Shown here piece by piece: positions 45,842-58,635 of a stretch of 64,000 bases of DNA (position 1 is the first letter of the stretch; the number at the start of each line of letters is the position of its first letter). This DNA is from Harmothoe impar (lineage: Eukaryota; Annelida; Polychaeta; Phyllodocida; Polynoidae): contig OX381707.1 of assembly GCA_947462335.1 (NCBI GenBank), positions 32,043,618-32,107,617 of the forward strand. Direction: 5' to 3'. The notes beneath the pieces were generated by a model. The model was not told the origin of the DNA. It saw only the letters and a program-made list of their open reading frames with translations, and ran no database searches. Made by a program: the position numbers and the translations under genes.

Positions 45842-47300
45842 GTTGTCGTTCGTATATGTCTACCTGTGCTAACCGTCCAGACCAATATTGCCTAATTTAC
45901 CTTGTAAAAGAAAGCTGGTCGTGTTTTTCCTACATCAATCGTGTCTTGGTACCTTTATACAGCTCCAGTGTAAAACTGCTAAGTCTTTTAATCACCGCTG
46001 GTATGTAGGAATGTTTGGACGGCGCGCAAGGTGGTCTACTCTCGTTGGGGTGCCATTGCCTGGTTCTTGTCATGGTTCATGCACTGTAAACAATTCAGTT
46101 CATTGTAGGTACACAGTAGAATCTGCTGTAAATCTACCGAAGATTCTACTGCAGATCGACAGTATATTCTACTTTGTATATACTACACTAACTATTTACA
46201 GTATGTCGAAGCACATGACAACCCTTCCAACATATAATCTCCTACCGGAAATGAACTTCATACCATTTGTATGTATCCCTTCTGAAATTTACTTACTGTA
46301 GAGTATACACCCGTGAACATTATACATGTAGGATATCTCGAGTTCATTGAAATTGAATTGTATGTGTCAGAACAGCTTCCTTCTGTATCCTGATCTGTCA
46401 TTCTTGGAAAATTTACTTCTGCGAGGAATGATATCAGACTGCATGTATGTAACCCACTGCCATACACAGATAACATTTAGGCTCCAGAACTTATAGAGCT
46501 GCGGTCCCCCCCCCCCAAAAAAAAGAGCATTATTTAAAGAGTTACTGCTAACCATCATTCAACAAGTTTTGGAAAATATGTTGAGGGGGCCTTTCTTTTA
46601 CAAAGGGTTAAGTGTATATTTTGCGAACAAATCTCACTACATTATTGACAATAATTATTTCAGCATTAACTTGGTTCCAAACAATATTCGCTAGTTAAGA
46701 TTATTACAACGTTATTTCTGTTTTGATGTACAATAGTGACAAACATGTGACATTGAAAGGAGGTCGATATCAGTGTTGGGTTGAGGCAAAAGCATCTGCA
46801 AATAAATACTTAAGCTGTAGTAACATTGAGAGTGCAAACGGGTGAGATGTGAGTAGATGTATAAGTGTCCTACATATCACACCACCATAATGTAGGGCAG
46901 GTTTCCTAGATACGATAGAAAGAAATTCCAATCATAACAGATTTCTGAGCACTCACCTTGATTAGTGATTCAGTTTTTTACATCAACACTTCCTGGAACA
47001 ACTTATCTATTCACTGGTCGAATTCGATCCACAGATTAAAAACCACGCAGGTATGACACCGTAGCATAGGGGCTTGTCTCCTTTTCTAAGTCAGGATTTA
47101 ACTAGGACTGTGTTTACGTAGTAGTTCAAGATTATACCACATTTCATCCACTTTTGACACTCAAAGGCAGTATCCAAACTGTACAACCACAAAGGATTAG
47201 CAACTATAGATCAGCACTGCTTTCACGTCACAAGATTACATCCATTTATTTATGTTTATTTCCATCGTTAACATCTGATTTAACATCGTGAAATATGTCA
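45842..47300. other. LINE 5' leader, then no gene seen
   Basis: Directly upstream of ORF1 the sequence is presumably the LINE 5' untranslated region; its start is not defined. At about 46113-46184 the motif gtagaat / attctac is repeated in both orientations, giving a small foldback. A C/A homopolymer junction lies at 46506-46525. Beyond that no gene was found. Confidence 0.35.
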
Positions 47301-47308
47301 CACATTAA

Positions 47309-47550
47309 AACTTCTGAGGGAGTGGTCATTTTTTAACAACGGGGGGGGAGGGGGGGAGGTGGATTTTCGCATGAGCAGGTCGACATTTTTTTGGCCCCCC
47401 ACGGGAGGGGTCAAATTTTTTTTGGTCCCCCCATCAGGCAAGTTGAAATTCAGCGCGGCCGACCCCTTTGAGCTATAGTAACGTGTAGGCTTTTTCACTA
47501 AAAAGGGGTGCAATTTTGTTGGCCCCCCAAGAGGGGTCCACATATTTTAT
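47309..47550. mobile_element. G-rich MITE family, copy 1
   Basis: It begins gggagtggtcattttttaac followed by a long G tract, and contains several ttttttggccccc(c)-type motifs. It shares the core cccctttgagctatagtaac ... ggctttttcactaaaaagggg with copies at 50617-50937 and 55708-56015. The far end is less clear. Confidence 0.65.
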
Positions 47551-48540
47551 ATATTGTACATTGTGAGAATGTCCTTGGTCTCTTCAGTTTGCTTCTGTTA
47601 ACAACTTGGAGATGACGGCTGCATATGACATGGCCATAACATAGGGGGCTTTTACATTCAATCTTGATCAACCTTGAGATTTTTAAGTATAAAGTTTAAG
47701 ACTTAACCTAATTTCTTATCCACATGAGTTAACAGACCTTGATGTGACTGCTTTTTTCTTAACAATATTAAAGGGGACCTTTTTTATTCACATCAACACT
47801 TAACAAGTTACAGTAAAATCTTAAGAAGTTAAAGTCAATAAACATCCTCTTATAAAGACATTGTTCCTCGCTAATAATTATGCAGCCATTTGCTACATAA
47901 GAAGGGAAGCTGCATCAGTGCAGCATAAACCGTATTCAATATAACGTTTTTTGTTTGTTAACGGCAATGGCTTTCTTTAAAAGCTAGTGCTATAAACCAT
48001 GCACACCAGATTTTCAAAGATGGGAGAATGAGTTATGCTGTGAATACCATTGGCAGAAATTGATGTAGTAAAATTATAATGCTGACCCATACCAGTATAA
48101 AGGGCAGTTAAACATCTGACATGATTATATTTATTATTCAGTATTGCGATGTGTATTCTATGTGAGGTATTTGATGGACATAATTCATAAATTATGTTAT
48201 ACCACCATGGCAACGGGGCATCCACGTCTAGCTTCTTTGTTGTTCCCTCACAATGTTTTTTTATAGTTCTATCTCTATCTCTTTTTAAAGTTTTCCATGA
48301 AACTTCCTGCTCTGATTCTTCCTAGAACTGTACCGTAGGGCTATATGCGGATGTTAAACTTCATTTAATCTCAGAAAGAGCCATTTCCCTATGCGACACA
48401 CAGTGATGTTCGGCGAATACATCACATTTTCAATATCTGATGTTACTTTGAAAATAAAGCTTTTCCTATGAGATGAGCATGCTACTGTTGCAATACATTA
48501 TTAAGATGAACACGCTTAGGATGCAATACACACAGACACA
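47551..48540. other. no gene seen
   Basis: AT-rich DNA without a recognisable gene or repeat. Confidence 0.3.
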
Positions 48541-48565
48541 CATATACACAGACACATACACACAG

Positions 48566-48652
<87 letters not shown>
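48541..48652. repeat. (CA)n/(TA)n microsatellite
   Basis: CACA-rich sequence from about 48530 passes into an uninterrupted TA repeat from about 48580 to 48651. Frames across it encode only Tyr-Ile repeats. Confidence 0.95.
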
Positions 48653-48655
<3 letters not shown>

Positions 48656-48768
48656 TCATATTCCCAAGATATGAGGCTTTAAATATCATAAAGTCGTATA
48701 GATTAATGTTAAGTTTCTTGATTTTTGCTTTTGGAACCACAATTGTACATTTATAGATGGTCTCACCC

Positions 48769-48773
48769 ATATA

Positions 48774-48872
<99 letters not shown>
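48769..48872. repeat. (TA)n microsatellite
   Basis: A second long TA tract, about 100 bases with two TG interruptions near its right end, only about 120 bases from the first. The pair could form a cruciform. Confidence 0.95.
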
Positions 48873-50616
48873 GCTGTTGAATTAAACCTGTAAACTGAGG
48901 ACGAATGAGGAGGTGCTGGATACTAATCTTGCATGGCTACCTACAGTTATTAATTGTTGATACTAACCCTTGCTACTTTTATACTCATATTTTGTACTGT
49001 TTTTATTACAGGTGAGGAGCATTTCATGTGTCAGAGCCCGATAAGGTAGTCCATTTTGTGTATTTGAATTAACTACACGAAATGATATTGCTATTTTGAA
49101 TGTCAAGTTACTAAAGTGATTCATAGGAGTAATGCGCGAACACACTATGATATTGGAGACAGAAAGCATATATATCATAGTAAATGTAGAAATAAATGTA
49201 GATGTCAGCTATTCATAATTGTTGCGGTAGCCAAAATGTAAAACGCAAGCAATATTCAATGAGCATAATGGCCAACCAAATTATAATATTTGGCAGAAAC
49301 GGGAAATGATTATTTTATCTCGTTTCTGTATTGAGTAAATCATACATCCTAACATGTGGGTTACGATAGCTAGTGTGGAAGGCAAAGGGGAGTCCCGCGG
49401 ATATTGAGTCTTGTTCTGAGTTAGGGACCCAAGAATACGCTAGGTGCGCCCCTGTGCACAGTGCACAGAGCAGGTGGGTATTTTGGTGCAGCTAGATATA
49501 TAAGAAATAGGTGAAACCCTATGAAAATGTGAATGCTACCGATTGCTACTTGGTATGTGATATTGTCCAATATGTTGTTATATGGTGTTAAAGAATGGAA
49601 GCAAACAGAGGAAGCTTCCACCTGTTTCTAGGCCAAAACATTAAAATGGTTATGATTGGGTCATTAAGACAATTTGTTTACTCTATTTATACCCACTGAG
49701 GTGACTTGCAGTGTATTGGGTGATCATGGTAAGAGGGTCTATCAATCATGTCTCAGCCTAGCCAGTACTCCAAATGCCCTCCAAACCCCTTACATCACTA
49801 CCTCCCACTCACCTGCCTGAGACAAATAGGCACCACCTTCTCTCAGATTGACTCCAACAATTAAATAAAAGATGTACTGGGGGAACTTGGTGGATTTTGT
49901 TGGCACATATCTGATAATTGCCCAGGTTTTATGATAGATAGATAGCAAATTCCAAAAGATTTACATTATGTTTCTTATGTTCTACATTATAGAAGAAAAG
50001 TATTTCATAATTCTCAATTTTTTCTGGAGTCCCTATCTAAGTGTGACATTCCAAGCAATAAGAAGCCTGTTTCATAACACACTACTATAGCTGTGCCTCC
50101 TCACCTGAACTCAACTTAGTGTCTTGAAGCTAGTTGCCCTCCTGGATGTTTTTTTTTACAATTACCCCCAAATGATCAACCTTTCACCAAAACCCTACAA
50201 GGTATCAATGATGATCAGTTAAGCTTGATAACTTCATGAGAAATAGACTTTCTAAGAATACTATTCACAATAGACTATTTACGTCAAAAAAACGTTTTTA
50301 ACGATGCATAACGTTTTGTCACAATAAGGAGCCATAGAATAACGTTGTATAACGTGATTTCTTTCACTGGGTATGCTGTTGATGCAGTCTCAAATGTATA
50401 TGATACTCGAATAATCTTACTGAGAATACTGGTACTAACAGTGTTAATCGAAAGGAACGGTGTATGCGAATATTGAGTGTGAACATTCTGTTAGACAGTC
50501 ATTTCTACAATAGGTTAGTAAGCTAGATATCAAAGTGTGGAGTCAAACTGTCAAAGAGAGGTAACATCATCAGAAGGGCGGCTACATACTCACACATATC
50601 AAGGTACATAGATGGA
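48873..50616. other. no gene seen
   Basis: Anonymous sequence. A cluster of aacgtt-type motifs lies at about 50280-50360 (aaaaacgtttttaacgatgc ... taacgttttg ... aataacgttgtataacgtg). No gene supported. Confidence 0.3.
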
Positions 50617-50937
50617 GGAGTTGAAGTGTTCATTCATTAATTACAGGGCGGGGGTGGTGAGTTTTCCCGCTGAGGGGCGACATTTTTTTACGCCCCCCCC
50701 CTTCGAGAGCGCGTGGAGCGTGGAGGGCCCCCCCTTGCCGAAGGAGGCGAAAATTTATCGCCCACCCCCCTTTGAACTATAGTAACACGCTGGCTTTTTT
50801 TCCTGAAAAGGGGCTACATTTTTTTATCCCCCCCCCCTCAAGACAGGTCAGAACTTTTTACGCCCCCCCCCCCTCAGGAGGGGTCGGAAATTTTTACGCC
50901 CCCGCCCCGCCCCAAAACTAATAAATGAACACTCCCT
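50617..50937. mobile_element. G-rich MITE family, copy 2
   Basis: The ends are inverted: agtgttcattcattaattac on the left against agtgttcatttattagtttt on the reverse strand from the right. The inside alternates poly-C/G runs with ttttta(c/t)gccccc motifs and has the family core cccctttgaactatagtaac. Confidence 0.75.
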
Positions 50938-51284
50938 TACCAACGAAGGCAGGGCTCATTAATGAGTACTGCCCCAGGGGTCACCACACAATTTTCCTAT
51001 AGACGAATATCAAATGTTTAATGTAAACAGCTTAACAGGTACCATCAAAACTTCAATTGTCTGCAGAATATAGAGGTCAAATAATAAATGACATCTGGTC
51101 GCTTCAGAAACTCTATGCCAGACCTGAACGCGTTTGTTATGAGCTGTCTAAAATTGCATTTTCTTGTAAGGGCAGAGATGATTAAATAGATGCCCTATGG
51201 GGTATCATTTATCTATTTATCCAAAGGTGGTTGGGGCTTCAGAAAGAGAAGGCCTTGTTATTGTAAGCATTAATCATGCACTGT
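50938..51284. other. no gene seen
   Basis: No recognisable feature before the first tandem duplication unit. Confidence 0.3.
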
Positions 51285-51777
51285 ACTTATGATGTGTTAC
51301 TTGTTTGTGCCAACCCCTTACCTTTGGTTCCATTCCAGAATGTTAGAAGCTTTCCTTTTCCAAAAGAACCATTTGGCAATCTCTCAAAGACATTGAGTTC
51401 TACAACATCACAGTCATGTGAAGTATGTCAGTTCCCGGTAGAGCATAAAGATCCCCATTATTTATGGTGTGAAGCCTACATCCCCTGTAGTACTTCTATA
51501 AGTAGCTTACACATGGGACTATATTGGCACCCATGTGTGGTTTGGTTTAGATGTAAGACTAGCTCCCGGTTATTGGTGATAGAAACACCCCTGCATCTTG
51601 ATAAGTGTTTGTTTTTGTCAAGTGCCTCGGGTATAATGTCACGACAAATCAACATGCATACCAGTCAGTGAGACTCCTCAAATCTCTGGTGTGCCTTATT
51701 TCTTGCCTTACTCCACCTCTCTCTACCCCCCTCTCCCTGGGTCCCAGTCCCTTTCTATGTACTTCTCTGTATGTTTA

Positions 51778-51780
<3 letters not shown>

Positions 51781-51853
<73 letters not shown>

Positions 51854-51875
51854 TCTCTCTCTATCTCTCTTTCTT
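51781..51875. repeat. (CT)n microsatellite
   Basis: A nearly pure CT repeat. Frames on either strand give only Ser-Leu or Arg-Glu repeats. Confidence 0.95.
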
Positions 51876-54538
51876 TCTCCCTCTCTCTCTCCTTCCCCCT
51901 TTCTCCCTTTTCATTGCACTCTACACAGAGCACTACTAGGCATTTCAAACTTAACAAGCACACTCATTCTCAAAATTGCCCCTTTTATATTCTGTGCACA
52001 TTCACATTCAGCTTGAGCCATCCTTAAGGGCCAGCCCTAAAATCCACCGATCTGTAAGTATAGGCGTTGTGCCTTGCCTGACACCTATTTACACCCCAAC
52101 AGGAAGGTCTCAGCCTTTCAACTAAGTCCACAACCACTCCCCTAATCAGCTAACACCCCACCCTTCCTACACGCCAACCCATTTCCTCCTCCAGCGGAGA
52201 AAAAACTAAGAAGATGTCAAGTCAGCTGAGAGTGACTCGTCAAAGGGTAGTAGCCAGGGTTAGTAGTGAGGCACCGGTCACAGTGTGTATCCCACAGAAT
52301 GGGTCAGGCATACTGGACAGAAATACACTGGATAGAATTGGAATGCAAACTGGTGTAATTATACACATCCAAAGCGAGAAAGGTGGGTATCAGGTGACAT
52401 GTTTGCACCGCTCTTCCTTCCCTTAAATGCAAAGTTATGAATCAATTGATTTAAAGAACATACTGATAAGATAATTACAAATGTCTTACGATGTGTTATC
52501 AAATACATAATAAATATATATATATTATATGGAGGTTATAATTATTACACAGACCTGCTAAGTAGATACATATGTCAGGCCATCAACATGACTGTTATAA
52601 ACAGTACAAATATCATTACACAATATCCAATTGACCTAAGTACACTGAAACACACAACTTGATGGGGTTAAAGGTACTCAACATAATCTAACTGACTGTA
52701 GATCGACCAACAATTTTTCTTAAAGACTCTCAGGGATGTTAGCCTGATGCATATGGAACACCAAACACAGAGAAAAGGAAAGAATCCTATGTCACGGGAT
52801 TTATTTTCCTTTAGGAGGGTATTCAAATTTGGTTGCATCATATAGGCTCTCATGAGAAAATCATATTTTTCTACATTATTTGACATAGAAAAACATCTCC
52901 CAACAATATCTCAATAGAAGTGCAGGCATGCATTGAGATGATCATTAGGAACATGTTGAAAACAAGAAAATAGGGTGTCACGGGCAAAATAAAATTATGC
53001 TGAATTATTCAAAATAATTTCTTATTTATTCACTGTATGAGCTTATGGGCATGGCAGATAGAAAATATAGTGATCAGGATGTGTAGAATACCAAGGTGTG
53101 ACACTTGGATGGCCGATAAAGGAAGATCCTGACATATATAAGTGGGAGAAATCTGCAAATATCATGGTTTTAGGTAGTTCCAGTTTTTGCCACCAGGTGC
53201 CGTATGCGTAGATTGTGTTGAGTAACTTTAAATAACATGGGCTAATTTGAAGTTTGAATTTTTATCAATTTTATTACTTTTCCCGCCCCTTTCCCAGTGT
53301 GGCATTTGTTGATTGGAGGAGCTTAAATAAACAAAATGTGGCAGGGAGGTTGACATCAAACTTAAATGAAGAGGGCAAAAAATATGGCCAATTCAAATGA
53401 CATTCCGAAACCCCACCACTACGCTTCATTGAACAGCACTTTAAGAGAGACCTAGATTAATTGGAGCTTGAATTATCTAGGAAATCTTTTTCAACATGAT
53501 AAGTATTCACCTTGTTAATGAGTTATTTTAGAGCCGGAAAGTACAATTCTCTTCACTAAACTAGTCATTCGATTAGCTGTGGACCCTACAAATGATTACT
53601 GATATGTCTAACTAAAAAGATCATTCTCTAAGCACTTTACATAAACATGTTGAATGACATAAATAGAGGTTGTATATTTGAATTCTAGTCAGCTGAGAAA
53701 GCATTATCCTACTTGACAGTGTTGCCCTCGTGTCAACCCACGAATCCTCAAATAAATCAAGAATGTTGGCCAGAAATGTAGGAGAATTCGTTTTCATTGT
53801 TTGCATATTGTCTGCATTTTGTGTGGATAAACACTTATATGATTGAAAGCCATCTCATGGAGAATTCTGCAATGATACAGATCTTCTGAATTCCTGGAAA
53901 TTGAGCAAGAGATGAGTGTCCATAACACTATCAGGTAATGATGAGGAGCAGCTCAGGTTATCATTGAGAAAATGATTCTGAGTAAAGCAACCCTAGAAAT
54001 GTGATGCTTACTTCATCATCATTCTGTCTACTGGTGATAGGTAACACATGGGCCTAGCTTGGCATTAAAGGCAGTTCAATTGGACGGATGATCCCGGATG
54101 CCTATGAAAACACATGCAATGCTACACAAATGTATGTTCAATGTAATACTGCATCGTGGAATCATTAAAGAATTGGCTATCCTTATTGGTATGAAGCCAT
54201 ATAAGAATTATCCCCTAACCTTATGTCCATCACTCTTAATGGATGCATTGCTCTCAAAGTATATTCCCTACATCTCACACATGACAACCAACACAATGTT
54301 TTCTGCAGGTTTCTCACAGCATCTTCTCACTGTAGCTTCAGCAGAAAAGTGCATCAATTTGGGAGGCAGACAAGTATTGAGGGCCTTACTCCCCCACAAC
54401 TTCTAAATATAGAGTAAATCATGCATTTTGGAGATGTATTTATCCAAAGACACTAGCCATTAATGAATTGATTCCTTTTAAATGAAGTATCACTGTAATT
54501 TATGAGATAGATTTTCCTATACTCTCTAGGATGTATTT

Positions 54539-54846
54539 GAAGAGTTTGTTTCCAAAACACAATAAGCGCCATGTGGAAAAAATGACATCAAATTTTGGCA
54601 AAACTGTAGGGCATGGATAGGTAAATGCAATTTTGAAACAAATGTTCCCAAAAAATCCAATGTTTCATGTCTTTAGGTCCTCTCTGGTGTACAAATCATA
54701 TCTGATGCACAATGATTACTTTTTTGGTAGCCTCACAGAAGTGAATAGATGCTTCCATTAGTATCATGCATTATGTACATACATCTACTCTATCCTTTGC
54801 GTCTTAATGTACTACACACTTGTTGCATTTTGGAACGAAACTCTTC
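54539..54846. mobile_element. MITE family A, copy 2, with an empty site in unit 2
   Basis: The ends gaagagtttgtttccaaaac and, on the reverse strand, gaagagtttcgttccaaaat match the termini of the element at 2857-3113. ATTT lies at both flanks. The paralogous position in unit 2 (about 59513-59525, ggatgagttatctgtcag) lacks the insertion, so it arrived after the duplication or was lost from the other copy. Confidence 0.75.
54768..54819. repeat. 52-bp perfect direct repeat, copy 1
   Basis: This stretch, starting gcattatgtacatacatcta and ending aatgtactacacac, is identical to 55086-55137. Copy 1 lies inside the family A MITE near its right end. Confidence 0.9.
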
Positions 54847-55085
54847 ATTTCCTGTCAGATTTGTCGATAAAACTTTGAGTACAGTAGGATTTGTAATGGA
54901 TCGGATTGAAGTAATTCATTAAACTCTTTCTTATGTCTCCTCACTTCAGTATAGCAGGATCGTGTAACAGAAAGGTACATGTATGGATAATATATAACTA
55001 TCTCAAATAGCTAGAAGTATATATAACTTATGTGTGTGGGCGTCTGTAGATCAAATTCCACACATTTCTTACTAATTATCATCAG

Positions 55086-55137
55086 GCATTATGTACATAC
55101 ATCTACTCTATCCTTTGCGTCTTAATGTACTACACAC
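55086..55137. repeat. 52-bp perfect direct repeat, copy 2
   Basis: Identical to 54768-54819, 318 bases away and outside the MITE. Neighbouring sequence is not similar, so this is a short patch copied between sites. Confidence 0.9.
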
Positions 55138-55707
55138 ATGATTAACGATGCTCAAAGGGGAAAGGACACAGAATTAATTATACTGTTATCTTCATCTTAC
55201 AATGGAATTACTATCTGATGAGGCTAAATGTGTGCAAAGCCAAAATATACCCATATTAGGAGATCTTAACCATAAATGGTTGAATTAGCTGAGATTGATG
55301 AATAGCTAAACTAATTACCATAAAAATATTGTTTGAAAGTTGAGCTGTAAAACCATATTAAGATCCCCTACTCCTAAAAGGTTTATCGGTGTCTGGGTTT
55401 AATTCCCAAATAGACACATTTCTCAAATGGCTAATGGCATGAGCCTTAGATAAGAAATTGGGTTAGACGTACACTCACGTTTCAACATTTATAAATCTGA
55501 ATCAGTAGGTTTCAGATCAAAGCTCAACCATTAAGGTATTCAACTGGGGACAGGGATGGAAATCACCACCAGGTGTTGATGACATTTAGATTGTGTCCTG
55601 CTTGACCCGAAGTAGTCCTTGGCTTTTCATGGCATCAAACTGTTTTAGGCTGGAAAGAAACACTTGGAACATGAACCCCAAAAATACATTGAACTGTGAA
55701 GTGATAA

Positions 55708-56015
55708 GGGAGTGGTCATTTTTTAACAACGGGGCGGAGGGTGGTGGATTGGGGGGGGGGGCCAAAAATATTTGGACCCCTTGAAGGGGGGGACCAAAAA
55801 CATTTGGACCCATCTTGAGGGGGGAACCAAAAAAATTGCACCCCTTTATAGTGAAGAAGCCTGCACATCACTACAGCTCAAAAGGGTCAGCCGCACTCAA
55901 TTTCAACTTGCCTGAGGAGGGGACCAAAAAAATGTCCACTCCTCCCATGGGGGGACCAAAAGAGTTTCGGCCTGATCGCACAAAAATCCACCAAAAGATG
56001 ACCACTCTTAAAAAG
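55708..56015. mobile_element. G-rich MITE family, copy 3
   Basis: It begins aagggagtggtcattttttaac like copy 1 and ends with a partial inverted match (gatgaccactctt). The family core is in the opposite orientation (accccttta..., then gcctgcac, then ctacagctcaaaagggt). Repeated ggggaccaaaaa motifs fill the element. The frame over it is incidental. Confidence 0.7.
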
Positions 56016-58347
56016 GAAATATTAAATAGCCTTGATTCATTCCAAATCTAGGTTAGCAAGGGCTCTTGGAGCAGTGGCTGTGGTGTTGTGCCCCTCATTT
56101 CTGCTTGACAGAAATTACCAACTCGTCTCATTATCATATTGGAAGAACTGGCTGTAGCATGAAAGGGACCCCTTAAAATCTCCTGTCCCTTTTACACATG
56201 CATTTGTCACCATATTGCACCCTTTTAGGGTACTGAGTAGCTTGCCAAAAAGAAGTAAGTTTACTATAATTATGAGGCTTTTTCATGTGTAGTAGCCATC
56301 TAGGGTTGCACTGCCTAGAGTGAAATATGTGACAGGTAATAATTTATTATCAAAACGACAGCCTTCTAAATGTCATGAACGCACTGCCTGGCTCTGAGAT
56401 AAGTGTCATTTTAGTGATATTGAATCTCGTCGTTTTCACTGTGTGGCCACCCATTACAATCTAGACATGTGTGAATGTTAGAGCCCAGTGGTTGGATTAG
56501 TGCACCTGGAATGTTAAGTGACCCAGCTATTTGAAACGTATGTATTACTACATAATTGACTCACCCCATAGGCAGGACATTAGATACCTCTCTATCGTTT
56601 CGGTAACACAACGGCATAGGGGTATAAACTACATCACAGCCCACACTGTGCCTTTGATATCTTACCTCAAATGTCATTTCTCTTATCCGCGAACAGCTCA
56701 TCTGAAACTCTGAGCTACCTAATCGCAAGTACTGCAATGCACAGTGGGTCTCTGGGGGCAATGATGAGATATATATATATTCAGATATGTATAAATTTAG
56801 ATGTCTCAAAATGATTTCAAATATATATGCAAAGGTTGATGGGTTTTCTTAAAAAAGGAAAACCATGTTATACCATGCGGATTGATCATGCAACACACTT
56901 ACCGTATGCTACTTGTTTGTGCTAACCCCTTTCCTTTGGCTCAATTCCTAGATATTAGAAGCGTTCTTCCCTAGAGACATTTGGCAATCCTACAAAGACA
57001 TCAAATACTACCACATCATTCATGTGAACTATGTCAGTTCCTGGTAGAGCATCGAGGTGCATATCAGCATACTGTAAACCCTGAATGATTTGTGCTACTT
57101 CTATGTAGGCAGCTACCTCAGGGGGCTTTCACACTCATAATATCATGTGGTCTGGGTGTAAATCTAGTTATTGGTGATAGTCCTAGCGAACTGAATCTGT
57201 GATAAGAGTCTTCCCTTCAAGTGTTTCAGGTATTTAAAATGTCATGACAAAGCGACATGCATACCAGTCAGTAACACTCCTCCACCCTCTAATTTACTTT
57301 CTTTCTTGTTTCCTTCACCTCTAACAGTCTATGCACACTTGTGCCTATACCTAATCATTGGGGTCCCTTCCCGTTCTTCTACATTTTTCATCCTTTCAGT
57401 CCTTCCCCTCTCCAAGTCCCTTCTTCCATCTCCCTCCGTCTGCGTTTCTGTCGGTCCAGATAACGTTTAAAATTGAAGTCATAAGCTGGGGTTTACCGGT
57501 TGCAGATGTCCCTTTTAGTTTTAGATATTGCTGCTTGAATGGAAGGTTGTTTCTGTACTCCAATTACACTGAGTTCTTTTTTTTCATCGTTTGAATTACA
57601 ATGTATATCCATCTTTTAATGGGAATCACAATGTCTAATAAAATACACAACCACATTCAGCTAAAGCCACCCTTAGAGGCGAGCCCTAAAACCAGCTGAT
57701 CTGCCTTTCTTGACACCTCTGCACACCTCTGCAGGAAGGTATCAGCCTTTGAACTAAGTCCCCAACACCTCAATCCTTCCTACAACCCCCTACTTCTTCT
57801 TCTAGCATAGGAAGAACTAGGACATGAAGTCAGCTGAGAGTGACTAATCAAAGGGCAGTCATTGGGCTGCTTGTGAGTACATGGGCAGTGGGGTCAATGA
57901 AGCATTGGTCATAGAGGAGATAATGACATTGTGTAGAGGACAGCAGGACGTGCTGAAAGGTAAATTCATTTACGTGGAGCTGAGGGGGGGGGGGCAGCTC
58001 TGCATTAATAGTTCATAGGGGGCTGTTTGCTACTTTATCAGATGTACATGATATAAACAACACTGGAATACCCTCCGATTTGCAGGATCCTACTTATTGA
58101 TTTAATCTTCTCATATATAGTCAGACGTAGCACACCTACATTCTGATCAGAAGTAGTCTTCGATATGTACAAACTGCACTATAAATCTTTTGATCCAGAG
58201 TATATATTATTCGCTCTAGACATGACATTGTATGTTAATGTTGTATATTACTATTGCTTTCAAATAGAGCAGCGTAGCAGACAACACGCTGAGCGACTTG
58301 CCTCATTAACTTTAACAGACTAAATGGCAGTCAGTTAAACCTTAATA

Positions 58348-58635
58348 TTATTTACTGTTTGAGAAGCCTCTTTTATTGGGAGGCGAGATAGAACTTGCTG
58401 CTTCCAAACCCTTTTCTGCGAAAACCATATTTCCTTTTGTACAATATAGGTTTAATCCTGTGTCCATATAAACCATGTAAATTGCATTATTAACATCATC
58501 CACCTCTTCACTAAAGTAAACGAAACTAAGATGTAAACCAGGATAGAGAAAACCATGTTTTAAAAACAAAGGCACTTTTAATATCAGGTGACTACCTGCC
58601 CTAACTAGATTTGCCCAAGAAATTTTTCCCTCCAC
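58348..58635 (-). CDS. 95-codon ORF of unknown origin
   Basis: This minus-strand frame has an unusually protein-like composition for the region (for example PLFLKHGFLYPGL, SEEVDDVNNAIY, YCTKGNMVF). It lies in a stretch present in unit 2 only. I recognise no family. It may be an exon or a fragment of a mobile-element protein, or chance. Confidence 0.2.
   Translation of the reverse strand: MEGKISWANLVRAGSHLILKVPLFLKHGFLYPGLHLSFVYFSEEVDDVNNAIYMVYMDTGLNLYCTKGNMVFAEKGLEAASSISPPNKRGFSNSK

Larger units (their letters stand above)
51285..56760 (+). repeat. diverged tandem duplication, unit 1
   Basis: Collinear blocks pair this unit with 56885-61480: acttgtttgtgccaacccc / acttgtttgtgctaacccc (51300 / 56912); cagtcatgtgaagtatgtca / cattcatgtgaactatgtca (51412 / 57018); gtcagctgagagtgact (52220 / 57828); gatgaggagcagctcagg / catgaggagcagctcagg (53940 / 58732); ctcactgtagcttcag (54328 / 59250); ttgtttgaaagttgagctgt (55330 / 60448); gcctttgatatc (56651 / 61411). 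Indels break every frame, so no shared exon is evident. Unit 1 carries its own (CT)n, family A MITE and G-rich MITE insertions. Confidence 0.75.

Noticed and set aside
48473..48770. Tyr-Ile repeat ORFs
   Set aside because: Translation of (TA)n.
51276..51671. 131-codon plus-strand ORF with several Cys
   Set aside because: The paralogous stretch in unit 2 (about 56885-57250) has frame-breaking indels, so the frame is not conserved.
51605..52027. Ser-Leu repeat ORFs and Arg-Glu repeat ORF
   Set aside because: Translation of (CT)n.
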